NCBI RefSeq assembly: GCF_023227875.1
Contig: NZ_JALOCH010000018.1
Coordinates: 1-39,273 of the forward strand
DNA length: 39,273 bases
Direction: 5' to 3'
DNA from: Methanoregula sp.
GTDB lineage: Archaea > Halobacteriota > Methanomicrobia > Methanomicrobiales > Methanospirillaceae
Under the pieces are notes generated by a model. That model did no database searches. It had not been told where the DNA came from and saw only the letters and a list, made by a program, of their open reading frames with translations. Positions 16,419 to 24,572 of the stretch are shown here, one piece after another (position 1 is the first letter of the stretch; each line of letters starts with the position of its first letter). The position numbers were made by a program, and so were the translations under genes.

Positions 16419-17291
16419 TCACGCAGCAAACAGGTGGTCAACGATCTGGTCGAAGACACGGGGATAGCAGTCATCCTCCCCGCTCTCGATCGACGGGTTG
16501 TCGTTCACTTCGATCACGTAGGCATCGCCGTTGGTGTTCTTTATGTCCACGCCATACAGGCCCCGGCCAATCGCATTGGCCGCATCGATGCCGAGCCTGA
16601 TCACGTGGGGAGGGACATCCCGCTCCGGTACGCTCTCGACCCCGCAGTAGACCACGTGCCCGTTGACCGAGGCCTGGATCTTGAACGTGACCGACGGGAT
16701 GGTATACTTGCAGACGTACAGGAGCTTCCCGTCAAGCACGCCGACCCGCCAGTCATATTTGCTCCCGATATACTGCTGGACCACGATCCAGTCCGACAGG
16801 TGGATGAACCGGTGGGCGACCTGGAAGAACCCGGCGATATCGCTCACCTTCTCCACGCGGAGCGAGAAGGACGTCGAGGGCTCCTTGATGATGAGCGGGG
16901 TGCCCAGTTCATCGAAGAGGCGGGTCACGCATTCGACGTTGAGGTCCTGCTTTGAGAGGAAGACGGTCTTCGGGAGCGCGACACCGCTGCGGATCAGGTG
17001 CGAGTACATGTTGATCTTGTCCGAGCAGACCTGGATGGACTGCGGGTCATCGATCACCGGGATGCCGTGGAAGCTCGCCATCCGGGCGGCAACGTACGTG
17101 ACGTTCATCGGGTCTGTCCGTGCCCGGATGAAGAGGGCGTCCATCTTCTTGATCTTGGCAATGTCCACCGGGAAGATGAAGTCCACGCCATGCCCCTTGT
17201 TCTCGGCCACGTCCCGGCACCGGATGAGGGCGCCCAGCTGCTCCGCGTTCGAGAGCGTTTTCCGGTCAACGAAGATCCCAAGCCGGCTCAT
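16419..17291 (-). CDS. RimK-family ATP-grasp ligase
   Basis: A 290-residue protein. The pre-ATP-grasp domain starts MSRLGIFVDRK; ATP-grasp follows, with PLIIKEPSTSFSLRVEKV (phosphate-loop lysine), IVVQQYIGSKYDWRVGVLDG (nucleotide and acceptor site) and AYVIEVNDNPSIESGEDD (magnesium-binding Glu/Asn, in the family's E-x-N-x-N pattern). RimK-like enzymes add amino acids, often glutamate, to a C-terminal carboxylate. The start ATG at 17291 overlaps the RLAN gene's stop (ATGA), so translation is coupled. RLAN is normally the N-terminal domain of such ligases; here it is a separate gene next door, so the two products probably work as one enzyme. Confidence 0.9.
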   Translation of the reverse strand: MSRLGIFVDRKTLSNAEQLGALIRCRDVAENKGHGVDFIFPVDIAKIKKMDALFIRARTDPMNVTYVAARMASFHGIPVIDDPQSIQVCSDKINMYSHLIRSGVALPKTVFLSKQDLNVECVTRLFDELGTPLIIKEPSTSFSLRVEKVSDIAGFFQVAHRFIHLSDWIVVQQYIGSKYDWRVGVLDGKLLYVCKYTIPSVTFKIQASVNGHVVYCGVESVPERDVPPHVIRLGIDAANAIGRGLYGVDIKNTNGDAYVIEVNDNPSIESGEDDCYPRVFDQIVDHLFAA

Positions 17292-18088
17292 AGGAACTCC
17301 TGGTGCGAGAGGTGTGCCGAGAGGAGCGTGCGTTCATCGGCGGAGAGCCCGGAATACCGGGTGGGCGAGAGGGACGAGAGGAGGTACCGTTCCCCGCACT
17401 TCACGTAGACGATGGTGACAAGCGGGACCTCAAAGAGCCCGTACACGGCCCGCGCAATATCGGCTGCCTCCCGGCAGGCCCCGGCGGTCTTCCCGAAGAT
17501 CGACGTGCATGACCCGATCTCCGCGCCGGTCTCCAGCTTCTGGTAGCAGAAGGGATATTTCCCCTTGTTGGTGATGTGCTTGATCACCTCTTTTGCGCTC
17601 TCGTGGTCGTGGATGACCGTGTGGTCCGCTGTCGTGGCAAAATAGTTCAGGCCGTAGACAACGGACGGGAGCGGGGCATAGCCCTGCGAGATCCCCCACT
17701 CGCAGACCGGGATGCCGGCAAGGTGCGCCCGTTCCAGGCAGATCGGGACCACGCAGGCATCGAGCACGGCAGCGCTGGACGGCCGCACGTTGCGTCCCTC
17801 CAGTTCGTGCCGGAGGATCAGGTAGTACGACTCGGTCTTGTACGCATAGTTCTCGCTGACAATATGGTATGCATCGTCCTGCCGGACGGTAAAGAGCGTG
17901 TCGCGGGTAATGGCCGCTTCCCGCCGTGCAAGGTTCCGGTGGTTTGGCCTCTTTTGTCCCGGCAGTGCCGGGGCTGCAATTTCCGGGCCCGCATCGCCAG
18001 GGGGCCGGACGAGCGGGACGCAGGACGGGACGCCCGCAATGGTATTCCGGAATATACCCGGGGGGGCGGCACCCGGAAGGTTGTTCAT
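17288..18088 (-). CDS. RLAN-domain protein (RimK-like ligase N-terminal domain, stand-alone)
   Basis: A 266-residue protein. Residues 1-55 are a low-complexity Pro/Ala/Gly segment; the conserved domain begins near TRDTLFTVRQDDAYHIVSEN and includes the KTESYYLILRHELEGR motif that marks RLAN (Pfam 14401). From about 165 on (HTVIHDHESAKEVIKHITNKGKYPF) is a second alpha/beta part. The start at 18088 follows GGTG by seven bases and overlaps the stop of a 46-codon ORF as ATGA. It is cotranscribed with the RimK-like, YkgJ and GCS2 genes. The biochemical role of RLAN is not established; a substrate-recognition or pre-ATP-grasp function is inferred. Confidence 0.75.
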   Translation of the reverse strand: MNNLPGAAPPGIFRNTIAGVPSCVPLVRPPGDAGPEIAAPALPGQKRPNHRNLARREAAITRDTLFTVRQDDAYHIVSENYAYKTESYYLILRHELEGRNVRPSSAAVLDACVVPICLERAHLAGIPVCEWGISQGYAPLPSVVYGLNYFATTADHTVIHDHESAKEVIKHITNKGKYPFCYQKLETGAEIGSCTSIFGKTAGACREAADIARAVYGLFEVPLVTIVYVKCGERYLLSSLSPTRYSGLSADERTLLSAHLSHQEFL

Positions 18089-18225
18089 GGCGGCACCCGC
18101 CCGTACGGCCGGGGATGTGCGTTCATCATCAGGTATACCCCGGAAACACGGTCCGGTACCACAAAAAGGGAAGAGAACAGCCGATGGTTCTCTTCATCAT
18201 CGTCGCTTTCCAAAGACTCTGCCAT
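18085..18225 (-). CDS. 46-residue acidic leader ORF of the amidoligase operon
   Basis: Starts at the ATG at 18225 and ends with TGA inside the ATGA that starts the RLAN gene. The product begins MAESLESDDDEENHRLFSSL, continues FVVPDRVSGVYLMMNAHPRP and ends in YGRVPP: an acidic head, a hydrophobic middle and a basic/proline tail. A TATA-like box at 18285-18293 predicts a start near 18262, so this would be the first ORF on the mRNA. There is no strong ribosome site. It could be a peptide substrate of the ligases, a leader controlling them, or chance. No family is recognised. Confidence 0.45.
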   Translation of the reverse strand: MAESLESDDDEENHRLFSSLFVVPDRVSGVYLMMNAHPRPYGRVPP

Positions 18226-18284
18226 AGAGAACACTAATCCAACATCATAGCATTGGATTATCGTTACCAGCTATTGCGACCAGG

Positions 18285-18293
18285 TATTTAAAA
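18285..18293 (-). promoter_or_regulatory. TATA box of the amidoligase operon
   Basis: TTTTAAATA read on the minus strand, inside CTTTTAAATACC. Transcription would start near 18262, giving a leader of about 37 bases to the 46-codon ORF and about 175 to the RLAN gene. Confidence 0.5.
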
Positions 18294-18481
18294 GAATTTT
18301 GCTCACCAGCACCAACCGGAAGCGGTCCGGAAAAAATGACTGCCGATCATAAATGGGGGCTGTACTTACCATGTTCCCACCGGGTCCCGCTCATGTAACC
18401 ATCATCATTTATTAACGACAAGGGGCCGGGACCCGGGTGAGGATAAGGTTGATAACTTTCTATCACCATCAGTAATCAGCA

Positions 18482-19036
18482 ATGCACGTACCAACTCCGG
18501 AAGAGCTCCGCACGCGCCGCGAGGCGCTTGGCCTGAAGCAGACCGAGCTTGCCCGGCGTGCCGGCATCAGCCAGTCCATGGTGGCGCGGATCGAGGCGGG
18601 CAACGTGGACCCCCGCGTCAGCACGCTCAACAAGATCATTGTCGTCCTCAACACCGCGGAACCCCGGAAGATCCGTGCCATGCAGATCATGCACACGCCC
18701 GTGCTCTCGGTCCAGCCACAGGACGCGATCAGCCGTGCCGTGGAGATCATCGAGAAGAACAACATCTCCCAGTTACCGGTCATCGAGCGGGGCGTCCCGG
18801 TTGGGTGCATATCGGAGTCCGTGATCGTCAAGGCAATCGAGCAGCAGCGCCTGCACAAGACCCACCTCTTCTTTGTCAGGGACTTCATGGAGCCGGGCTT
18901 TCCCACGGTGCCCCCCGACATGGACGTCGAGACAGTGGTCAATATCCTGCAGCAGAACCATGCGGTGCTCGTGGTCGAGGGCCGGCTCGTGCGGGGAGTA
19001 ATTACCAAGCACGACCTGATCTCGCTCATCGTTTAG
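18482..19036 (+). CDS. HTH (XRE-type) transcriptional regulator with CBS pair
   Basis: A 184-residue protein. Residues 7-58 are an XRE helix-turn-helix (LGLKQTELARRAGISQSMVARIEAG). Two CBS motifs follow: from about 70 (MHTPVLSVQPQDAISRAVEIIEKNNISQLPVIERG) and from about 133 (FMEPGFPTVPPDMDVETVVNILQQNHAVLVVEGR). CBS pairs bind adenine nucleotides, so this probably links transcription to energy or cofactor state; such HTH-CBS proteins are widespread in euryarchaea. It is divergent from the amidoligase operon and could regulate it. The AT-rich stretch near 18405-18415 may carry its promoter. Confidence 0.88.
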   Translation: MHVPTPEELRTRREALGLKQTELARRAGISQSMVARIEAGNVDPRVSTLNKIIVVLNTAEPRKIRAMQIMHTPVLSVQPQDAISRAVEIIEKNNISQLPVIERGVPVGCISESVIVKAIEQQRLHKTHLFFVRDFMEPGFPTVPPDMDVETVVNILQQNHAVLVVEGRLVRGVITKHDLISLIV

Positions 19037-19085
19037 GGCAATTATTTTTAATCTCTTTTCGGCCTCGTACGGCAGCGACACAAAT

Positions 19086-19095
19086 CTTTATATGG
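19086..19095 (+). promoter_or_regulatory. TATA box of the 33-residue membrane peptide gene
   Basis: CTTTATATGG is a strong archaeal TATA box about 55-64 bp before the ATG at 19150. A T-rich stretch at 19045-19062 before it may end the HTH-CBS transcript. Confidence 0.6.
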
Positions 19096-19149
19096 TATAT
19101 GATTAACGGTTACTTAACGTGGCAATTATGCCCCGGTTAGGTGTTTTTC

Positions 19150-19251
19150 ATGGCAGAAGAGACAACGGAAATCAGCACGATGACTGTGATCGGGATTGGA
19201 GTTGTGATATTCCTGGTGATCGTTGGGGTATGGTACCTGTTCCTGAAGTGA
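19150..19251 (+). CDS. 33-residue single-span membrane peptide
   Basis: Starts MAEETTEISTMTV, followed by a membrane helix (about 13-31) and ends FLK. Supported by GGTG (19139-19142) eight bases before the ATG and its own strong TATA box. The acidic N-terminus and lysine C-terminus fit a tail-anchored-like small membrane protein. It lies alone between the HTH-CBS regulator and triosephosphate isomerase. No family is recognised. Confidence 0.65.
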   Translation: MAEETTEISTMTVIGIGVVIFLVIVGVWYLFLK

Positions 19252-19284
19252 CCGTTGTCACGGAAGGATAAAAACGAAAAAATT

Positions 19285-19953
19285 TCAGAGTTTTGATACA
19301 AGGTCGCGGAGTACTGCGGCCGGCTCTTTTGATTTTACCACACCTGATGCAAGAAGCACGCCATCGGTCCCGAGGTCAACGGCGATCTTCACGCATTCCC
19401 CGGTCTGGATCCCTGCCCCGGTGAGCACCTTCACCTTCGGGCTGACCGCGTGGACCGCGGCAACGGACTTTTTAATGATCTCCGGGTTTGCCTTTGAGAC
19501 CGAGACCCCGCTCCCGATCAGTTCCGGCGGCTCGATGGCCACGTAATCCGGGACGAGTGCCGCCGCCCCGGCGCTCGTGGTCTCGTTGTTCGAGCAGATC
19601 ACGGAGATGAGCTTGTGTGCCTGCAGGCCGCGGACGGACGCCTCGATCTCCGCAAGGGTCAGGCGCCGCTCGGAATGGTTGATGAGGGAGCCCGCCGCCC
19701 CGGCCGCCTTGATCGCGTCCACCGTGATATGCCCGGTGTTTGCCCCGGGTTCGCACCCGTCGACGTGCTGGGCATACACGGGAATGGAAAAATGGTGGCA
19801 GAGCGGGTGGAGGTCGATATACCCCGGTGCGATGCCGATGGTGACGCCGCTCTCCTGCGCAACGATCTGTGCGGCCTGTGCGATCATGTGGGCACGGTTG
19901 CCGGTCCCTTCCCGGTAGGTCTTTAAGTTTACCAGAATCAGTGGTGATGTCAT
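19285..19953 (-). CDS. tpiA: triosephosphate isomerase, archaeal type
   Basis: A 222-residue protein, the short archaeal length. Catalytic residues are visible: Lys11 in LVNLKTY, His93 in LINHSERR, and Glu141 in VAIEPPELIGSG, with the phosphate loop near LTGAGIQTG and GVLLASGVV. It interconverts dihydroxyacetone phosphate and glyceraldehyde 3-phosphate in gluconeogenesis and glycolysis. The ATG at 19953 is preceded by GGAG eleven bases upstream; a longer frame to 20055 would run into the inserted element. The MITE-like insertion lies only 65-73 bp upstream and may disturb its promoter. Confidence 0.95.
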   Translation of the reverse strand: MTSPLILVNLKTYREGTGNRAHMIAQAAQIVAQESGVTIGIAPGYIDLHPLCHHFSIPVYAQHVDGCEPGANTGHITVDAIKAAGAAGSLINHSERRLTLAEIEASVRGLQAHKLISVICSNNETTSAGAAALVPDYVAIEPPELIGSGVSVSKANPEIIKKSVAAVHAVSPKVKVLTGAGIQTGECVKIAVDLGTDGVLLASGVVKSKEPAAVLRDLVSKL

Positions 19954-20017
19954 ACCAGTTTCTCCGCAACTATCCGGTGGTGGATGAGTAATTACTCCTT
20001 TCCATTGAGGAATGATG

Positions 20018-20263
20018 AATATTTGGGCTCTGTACAAATCCTTCTCATAATGCACTCAGTGGAATTACGAATGTGACCCCCTCTCTCCCCCAAGGGGGGA
20101 GGCAGCCCAAGGGGGCAAGCCCCCTTGACCCCCCGTTTTCATTTTTTTCAAGGCTCGCATACGGTTAAGTTCCACGGGGCGAGGGTCGGCAGACCCCGAG
20201 CGCCCGTGGCTCCATCCCTATCTAACACTATCCCACACAGGTTTTCTACAGAGCCAATATTTG
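20018..20263. mobile_element. MITE-like element, 230 bp, with 16-bp TIRs and 8-bp target duplication
   Basis: The element spans 20026-20255. The left end is GGCTCTGTACAAATCC; the complement of the right end is GGCTCTGTAGAAAACC (13 of 16 identical). It is flanked by perfect direct repeats AATATTTG (20018-20025 and 20256-20263). It contains no gene; inside are G/C hairpins such as AAGGGGGCAAGCCCCCTT and a block shared with 8244-8464. The 8-bp duplication fits IS families that cut at eight bases, such as IS6 or IS1595. Probably mobilised by a full-length IS elsewhere in the genome. Confidence 0.85.
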
Positions 20264-20295
20264 GAATTGATAACAGGCCAGCGGAGTGCCCACTG

Positions 20296-22944
20296 TTACT
20301 CCCTGAGCCCCCGGATAAAATGGCCGGCCGTGATACCCCCGATGGCGATCTCTTTTACCCTCTCTTTCAGCTGCCCGAGTTCCTCGTCGCGGGCTTTCCC
20401 CGTTTTGGTCTGCACGACGCGAAGGGCCTCGCGGTAGAGCGGGACGATTGTTCCCGCGTACGCCGGGGGACGCCAGCGTGCGTCAATGGCGATGTCCGTG
20501 ATCCCGGCATCGCGGATGGTCGGGAGATGGTCGATGAGACAGAGCTCGGCCGCGTTGGCAATATGGGTCCGGCAGGTGCCATCGCCGTGGATCGGAAAGA
20601 CCCGGCCGGTCTCGTCGCGTATGCCGGTGAACTCTGGGTCGGGCATTGTTTCCTTTCCCCTGCTCTCGGGTTTGCAGTGCCGGACAATGCGGGAGATGCA
20701 GTCTTCGGTGACGAGCGCCTCGCTGTTCCCTTGGACGATGAGGGAAAATTCCGGTGCCTCTCCTTGTGCCCCGGCAGGGTTTGTCAGTGTGGCGATCTCA
20801 TCTCGGGAGAGTTCCGGTGAGAGCGTGAGCATCCCGTACCGGGGTGCTCCCCGTGTCGCGGCCGCGTTGTTGAAGATATTGAGGCCAACAGATCCATGCA
20901 GCGTGATATCGGGTACGGCACGGAGCACCGCATGGGATGTGCCATGGTTCTCCGACATGCACGTGACCGGCCCGCTCTCGTGCAGGGACACCAGTTCCGG
21001 CATAACCTGGTCCAGTTCCCTGTCGTGCACGATACGGGGGAGCTTCCAGACGAAGAGCGCCCCGGCATTTTTGCAGATGTCCCGTGCCGCAGCGAGCTGC
21101 GAACGGAGTGACGGACCCCCCGGCACATCGCCCTCACAGAGGTGCCGTGCGGAGAGGAGCGGGGGTTCGAAATAGACGGTCCCGGCACCGGCATCCGAGG
21201 CCGCTTTCACGCCCTCCACCGAACTGGTGTAAACAGAAATGCAGAGACTACCCGAGCGTCGGGTGCCTGCTGGCGGGGAGATGTCAGCGGACGGGAGTGA
21301 TCCTACCTGCAGGCTGTCACGCACATGCCCGATCTCTTCCGGTGCCGGGCGGGATGCCTCGTCCAGCTTCTCCCCGGCAACCCGGAAGAACTCGCGCCGC
21401 AGCTCGTTTAGGAGCGCCATGGGTGCAAAGAGCTGGCCATCGTACGTGATGGAACACTTCCGGACAATAAACGGGGTGCCCCCGGTCTTCCGGAACTGCT
21501 CTTCCATCTGGTCCCGTGTCAGGGGGTAGGTCCGTGCCGGCTCCAGACGATGCGGGGGCACGAACGATACCGGGACCTGCACCCCGTCCGGCCGGGCGAT
21601 GGCGCCTTCAAACCGGAATAAACCTTCAGGACTGACCGTGACATCGATGTCAACCGGCAGTGGCCGAAGCAGCTCCGGGGAAGGCTTTGCCATGATCCGC
21701 TTTGCCCGTGCCTCGAGATCGCGGGAGGAGGTGATATAGACGAGGGCGCCGTCCGGCACCGGTCCCGGGAGGGGCAGGGTATACCCGCCGCGTACCTCTT
21801 GTGGTGCCGTGTTCAGCGCGAACCCCCGGTCGAACGACGGTCTCTCCGGGTGCGTGATGAGGACCCCGTCGCCCGTGACCGGGACAACGGGAATGGCAGG
21901 CCGCACCCATGCCGTCGCGGTCCTCGGGTCATGGCGTTCGACCCGTCCGACCAGGAGGCCCCGGTTGTCAGGGGCGTCTTGTCCCATCAGCCGTTCGTAC
22001 CGGTTGCCGAAGAGGTAGCCGGACGTGAACCCCCGGTTGAACGCGAGCAGGAGATCGCGGTACGCTTCTTCCGATGGCTTCCATCTCCCGGCGGCGATCG
22101 CATCGAGCGCCCTCCGGTACGTGGAGACCACGATGGCCACGTATTCCGGGGATTTCATCCGGCCCTCGATCTTCAGCGATACGACCGGGGAACGCACGAG
22201 TTCCGGCAGGTGCCGGTACGTAGAGAGGTCTTTTGGCGAGAGCAGGTACTTCTCCTTCAGCGGCACGTCCGACAGCTGCTTCGGCCTGCCATACTCATCC
22301 GTCTCCCCGTGCACGAACGTATACGGCTTCCGGCACGGCTGGGCGCACATGCCCCTGTTCCCGCTCCTCCCTCCGATCACGGACGAGAGGAGGCACTGGC
22401 CGGAGTACCCGTAGCAGAGGGCCCCGTGGGCAAAGACCTCGAGGCCTACACCGGTGTCCTTTGTCTCTTCCGCAACCCGCTTCACCTCATCAAGCGAAAG
22501 TTCACGGGCAAGGACGACCCGGGAAAAGCCGCGTTCATGTGCCCAGCGCACACCGTCCGTGTTATGGATTGTCATCTGGGTGGAGGCGTGGATGACGAGA
22601 CCGGGAATGTGTTCATGTGCAAGGGCAGCAAGGCCGGTGTCCTGGATGAGGACTGCGTCCACGCCAAGGGAGTACAGCCATGCGAGGTACTTCATCGCGC
22701 CGGCCAGTTCCCGGTCATGGACCAGGGTATTGACCGTCACGTACACGCGGATGCCCCACGCGTGCGCATACTTCACGGCCTCCCCCATCTCCGCATCGGA
22801 GAAGTTTGCGGCAAACTTCCGGGCGCCGAACCGCTTCCCGCTCAGGTAGACTGCGTCCGCCCCGGCCGCAACCGCGGCACGGAACGCTTCCGGTGAACCG
22901 GCCGGGGCGAGGAGTTCGGGCAGGGCCGGGCGCTGTAATGTCAT
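20296..22944 (-). CDS. U32 peptidase-family protein (RlhA/TrhP-like, probable RNA hydroxylase)
   Basis: An 882-residue protein, long for the family. The N-terminal TIM-barrel opens PELLAPAGSPEAFRAAVAAG; the signature cysteines are in HGALCYGYSGQCLLSS and GNRGMCAQPCRKPY; SLKIEGRMKSPEYVA follows. These belong to U32/DUF3656 proteins, whose bacterial members RlhA and TrhP hydroxylate rRNA or tRNA with prephenate. From about 600 on there is a second, degenerate barrel (ISVYTSSVEGVKAASDAGAG). The start at 22944 overlaps the upstream membrane gene as ATGA; the extension to 23073 lies in that gene. In this genome an RNA-modification role is plausible, and prephenate is made by the operon nearby, but no direct proof is visible. 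Confidence 0.85.
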   Translation of the reverse strand: MTLQRPALPELLAPAGSPEAFRAAVAAGADAVYLSGKRFGARKFAANFSDAEMGEAVKYAHAWGIRVYVTVNTLVHDRELAGAMKYLAWLYSLGVDAVLIQDTGLAALAHEHIPGLVIHASTQMTIHNTDGVRWAHERGFSRVVLARELSLDEVKRVAEETKDTGVGLEVFAHGALCYGYSGQCLLSSVIGGRSGNRGMCAQPCRKPYTFVHGETDEYGRPKQLSDVPLKEKYLLSPKDLSTYRHLPELVRSPVVSLKIEGRMKSPEYVAIVVSTYRRALDAIAAGRWKPSEEAYRDLLLAFNRGFTSGYLFGNRYERLMGQDAPDNRGLLVGRVERHDPRTATAWVRPAIPVVPVTGDGVLITHPERPSFDRGFALNTAPQEVRGGYTLPLPGPVPDGALVYITSSRDLEARAKRIMAKPSPELLRPLPVDIDVTVSPEGLFRFEGAIARPDGVQVPVSFVPPHRLEPARTYPLTRDQMEEQFRKTGGTPFIVRKCSITYDGQLFAPMALLNELRREFFRVAGEKLDEASRPAPEEIGHVRDSLQVGSLPSADISPPAGTRRSGSLCISVYTSSVEGVKAASDAGAGTVYFEPPLLSARHLCEGDVPGGPSLRSQLAAARDICKNAGALFVWKLPRIVHDRELDQVMPELVSLHESGPVTCMSENHGTSHAVLRAVPDITLHGSVGLNIFNNAAATRGAPRYGMLTLSPELSRDEIATLTNPAGAQGEAPEFSLIVQGNSEALVTEDCISRIVRHCKPESRGKETMPDPEFTGIRDETGRVFPIHGDGTCRTHIANAAELCLIDHLPTIRDAGITDIAIDARWRPPAYAGTIVPLYREALRVVQTKTGKARDEELGQLKERVKEIAIGGITAGHFIRGLRE

Positions 22945-23492
22945 GGGAGCACCAGTCCCGGGAGGTACACCTGGAACAGTCCGGTGGTGAGTGAGATCGT
23001 GATGATGAGGGCAATGCAATAACCGGCAAGGGTGACGAGGAGCGCGTGGTCTTCCCGCCAGCCAAGCACCCACGAGGCAGGCGCGTTGACGTAGACCCCG
23101 AGCAGGACCACGCCGGGGAAGAGGGCGAGGATGCCGTACCGTTCGACACTTGCTGACTGGTGGACGTACTGCCGGGACTTTTCCAAAAACCTCATCGCGG
23201 GTTCATACGTGTGGCCGATCGTATCGAAGATGTCGAAGAGGCCAAGGAAGATCCCGGTCTCGGTGCACATCAGGACGTAGAAGACAAAGAGCGGGGAGAG
23301 GCCGAGCGCGAGGCCGACCGGCGCCGCCCCGTACTCGATTACGAGGCCGCTCCCGATGAGGGCGAGCGTGGGGGCGAGGGGGATCCCAAAGAGCAGGACC
23401 GGGACGAGGGGGAGGATGACGGCAACGAGCACGCCGCGTCCGAGCGCTGCCACGATGTGCCTCAAGAATGTCTGCCGGTCCCAGGGTTCCAT
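22941..23492 (-). CDS. small multi-span membrane protein (COG2426 / small multidrug export-like)
   Basis: A 183-residue protein with about four to five membrane segments: VLVAVILPLVPVLLFGIPLA, a PTLALIGSGLVIEYGAAPVG helix, FVFYVLMCTETGIFLGLFDI, and two near the end. The combination of a glycine/proline-rich helix and the E-T-G-x-F motif resembles the Sm_multidrug_ex family, whose transport role is annotated rather than proven. It is cotranscribed with the U32-family gene by an ATGA overlap. Confidence 0.6.
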   Translation of the reverse strand: MEPWDRQTFLRHIVAALGRGVLVAVILPLVPVLLFGIPLAPTLALIGSGLVIEYGAAPVGLALGLSPLFVFYVLMCTETGIFLGLFDIFDTIGHTYEPAMRFLEKSRQYVHQSASVERYGILALFPGVVLLGVYVNAPASWVLGWREDHALLVTLAGYCIALIITISLTTGLFQVYLPGLVLP

Positions 23493-23589
23493 TATTGTCT
23501 TTTATGTTGAGCCGGCGTGGCATAAAACGTATCTTTCCCGGTGGCGTGGGGCGCATCTTTTTGTTGACCGCCTCCCAACCATCAGGTAC

Positions 23590-24222
23590 ATGAAGATCGT
23601 TGCTGCACTGACCGATCCCACGCATGCCGCGATGGCACAGGAGCAGGGCGCCGACCTTGTTGAACTCCGGGTCGACCTGTACGAAGGCGACGTGGTGCAG
23701 CAGGTGAAGGACGCAAAGGCGGCCTGCTCCCTCCCCGTCATCATCACGCTCCGCTCCGCACAGGAAGGCGGGCGGTTCTTTGGCACCGCGGACGAGTGGA
23801 TGGAGCGGCTCGAAGCGCTCATCCCGTTTGCGGATTACATCGATGTCGAGCAGCCCTTTGCGCAGCACGCCCCTGAGATTCGCAACGCGGGAAAGAAGAT
23901 CATCGCCTCGCACCACGCGGGCCTGATGGTGCCGCTCTACATCCTCTTTGTCATGGAACGCGAGCTCCGGGCATTCGGCGACATCCCCAAGATTGTCGTG
24001 ACCCCGCAGAACAACGAGGACATCATCGAGCTCATGTCGTTCACGCAGGCCGCGAACAAGCCGATCTGTACCGGTGTGATGGGTTCGCAGTTCCGGCACG
24101 CCCGGGCCCTGCTGCCCCTCTTCGGCTCCGAGTTCGTGTACTGCCATACCGGCGACCCGACTGCCGAGGGGCAGTATTCCATCGGGGAGTTCGTGCAGCT
24201 GAGGAAGATGCTGGGCGTCTGA
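23590..24222 (+). CDS. aroD: 3-dehydroquinate dehydratase, type I
   Basis: A 210-residue class I enzyme converting 3-dehydroquinate to 3-dehydroshikimate through a lysine Schiff base. Active-site features: Glu25 in LVELRVD, RSAQEGGRF (55-63), the His pair at 108-109 in ASHHAG, and Lys134 in DIPKIVVTPQN. The start at 23590 (MKIVAALTD) is the first ATG aligned with the family; frames extending to 23356 cover the upstream intergenic region. It supplies the missing step between the dehydroquinate synthase and shikimate dehydrogenase of the operon at 27-35 kb, but has its own promoter and the opposite strand. Confidence 0.95.
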   Translation: MKIVAALTDPTHAAMAQEQGADLVELRVDLYEGDVVQQVKDAKAACSLPVIITLRSAQEGGRFFGTADEWMERLEALIPFADYIDVEQPFAQHAPEIRNAGKKIIASHHAGLMVPLYILFVMERELRAFGDIPKIVVTPQNNEDIIELMSFTQAANKPICTGVMGSQFRHARALLPLFGSEFVYCHTGDPTAEGQYSIGEFVQLRKMLGV

Positions 24223-24572
24223 ACACCCGCGGCCCCCGTCGCTGGTGCGGATTCTGGGGCTTCTCCACCGACGTAAAACCGGCGATCTCCCATCTGCCCT
24301 GTCCCTCTCTTTTGGTGCTGCCCCCTTCCCGGGCACGATATCGCCCCACCGGATGCGAATAACCACGGTTTTTCACAGGGCGATTTTCAGCAGCAAATCA
24401 GATAAAAATAAAAACTGAGTTTATAGAAGATCTGCCATCCTGCGTATGGTAAATGGGGTTTTCGAAAGGGTTTTCCGACCGGAAGGTAATCATGATTTTA
24501 CACAATATTACACAATCGTAATAGGCAATTTTATCTATTTTCATCTACTATATTTAATCAGATAGTGGAATT
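24223..24572. other. 350-bp gene-free region upstream of the DUF4143 ATPase
   Basis: No gene. The 3' half is AT-rich and holds two direct copies of TTACACAAT (24498-24506 and 24508-24516) at a 10-bp period, then ACTATATTTAA at about 24547-24557, a likely TATA region close to the ATG at 24573. The tandem 10-bp repeat on one face of the helix resembles a regulator site. Confidence 0.4.

Noticed and set aside
21799..22896. 365-codon plus-strand frame opposite the U32-family gene
   Set aside because: Translates to Arg/Pro-rich sequence without motifs or start signals; it mirrors the codon structure of the real minus-strand gene.
23203..24366. 387-codon minus-strand frame opposite aroD
   Set aside because: Lies antisense across two certain genes; composition typical of a shadow frame.
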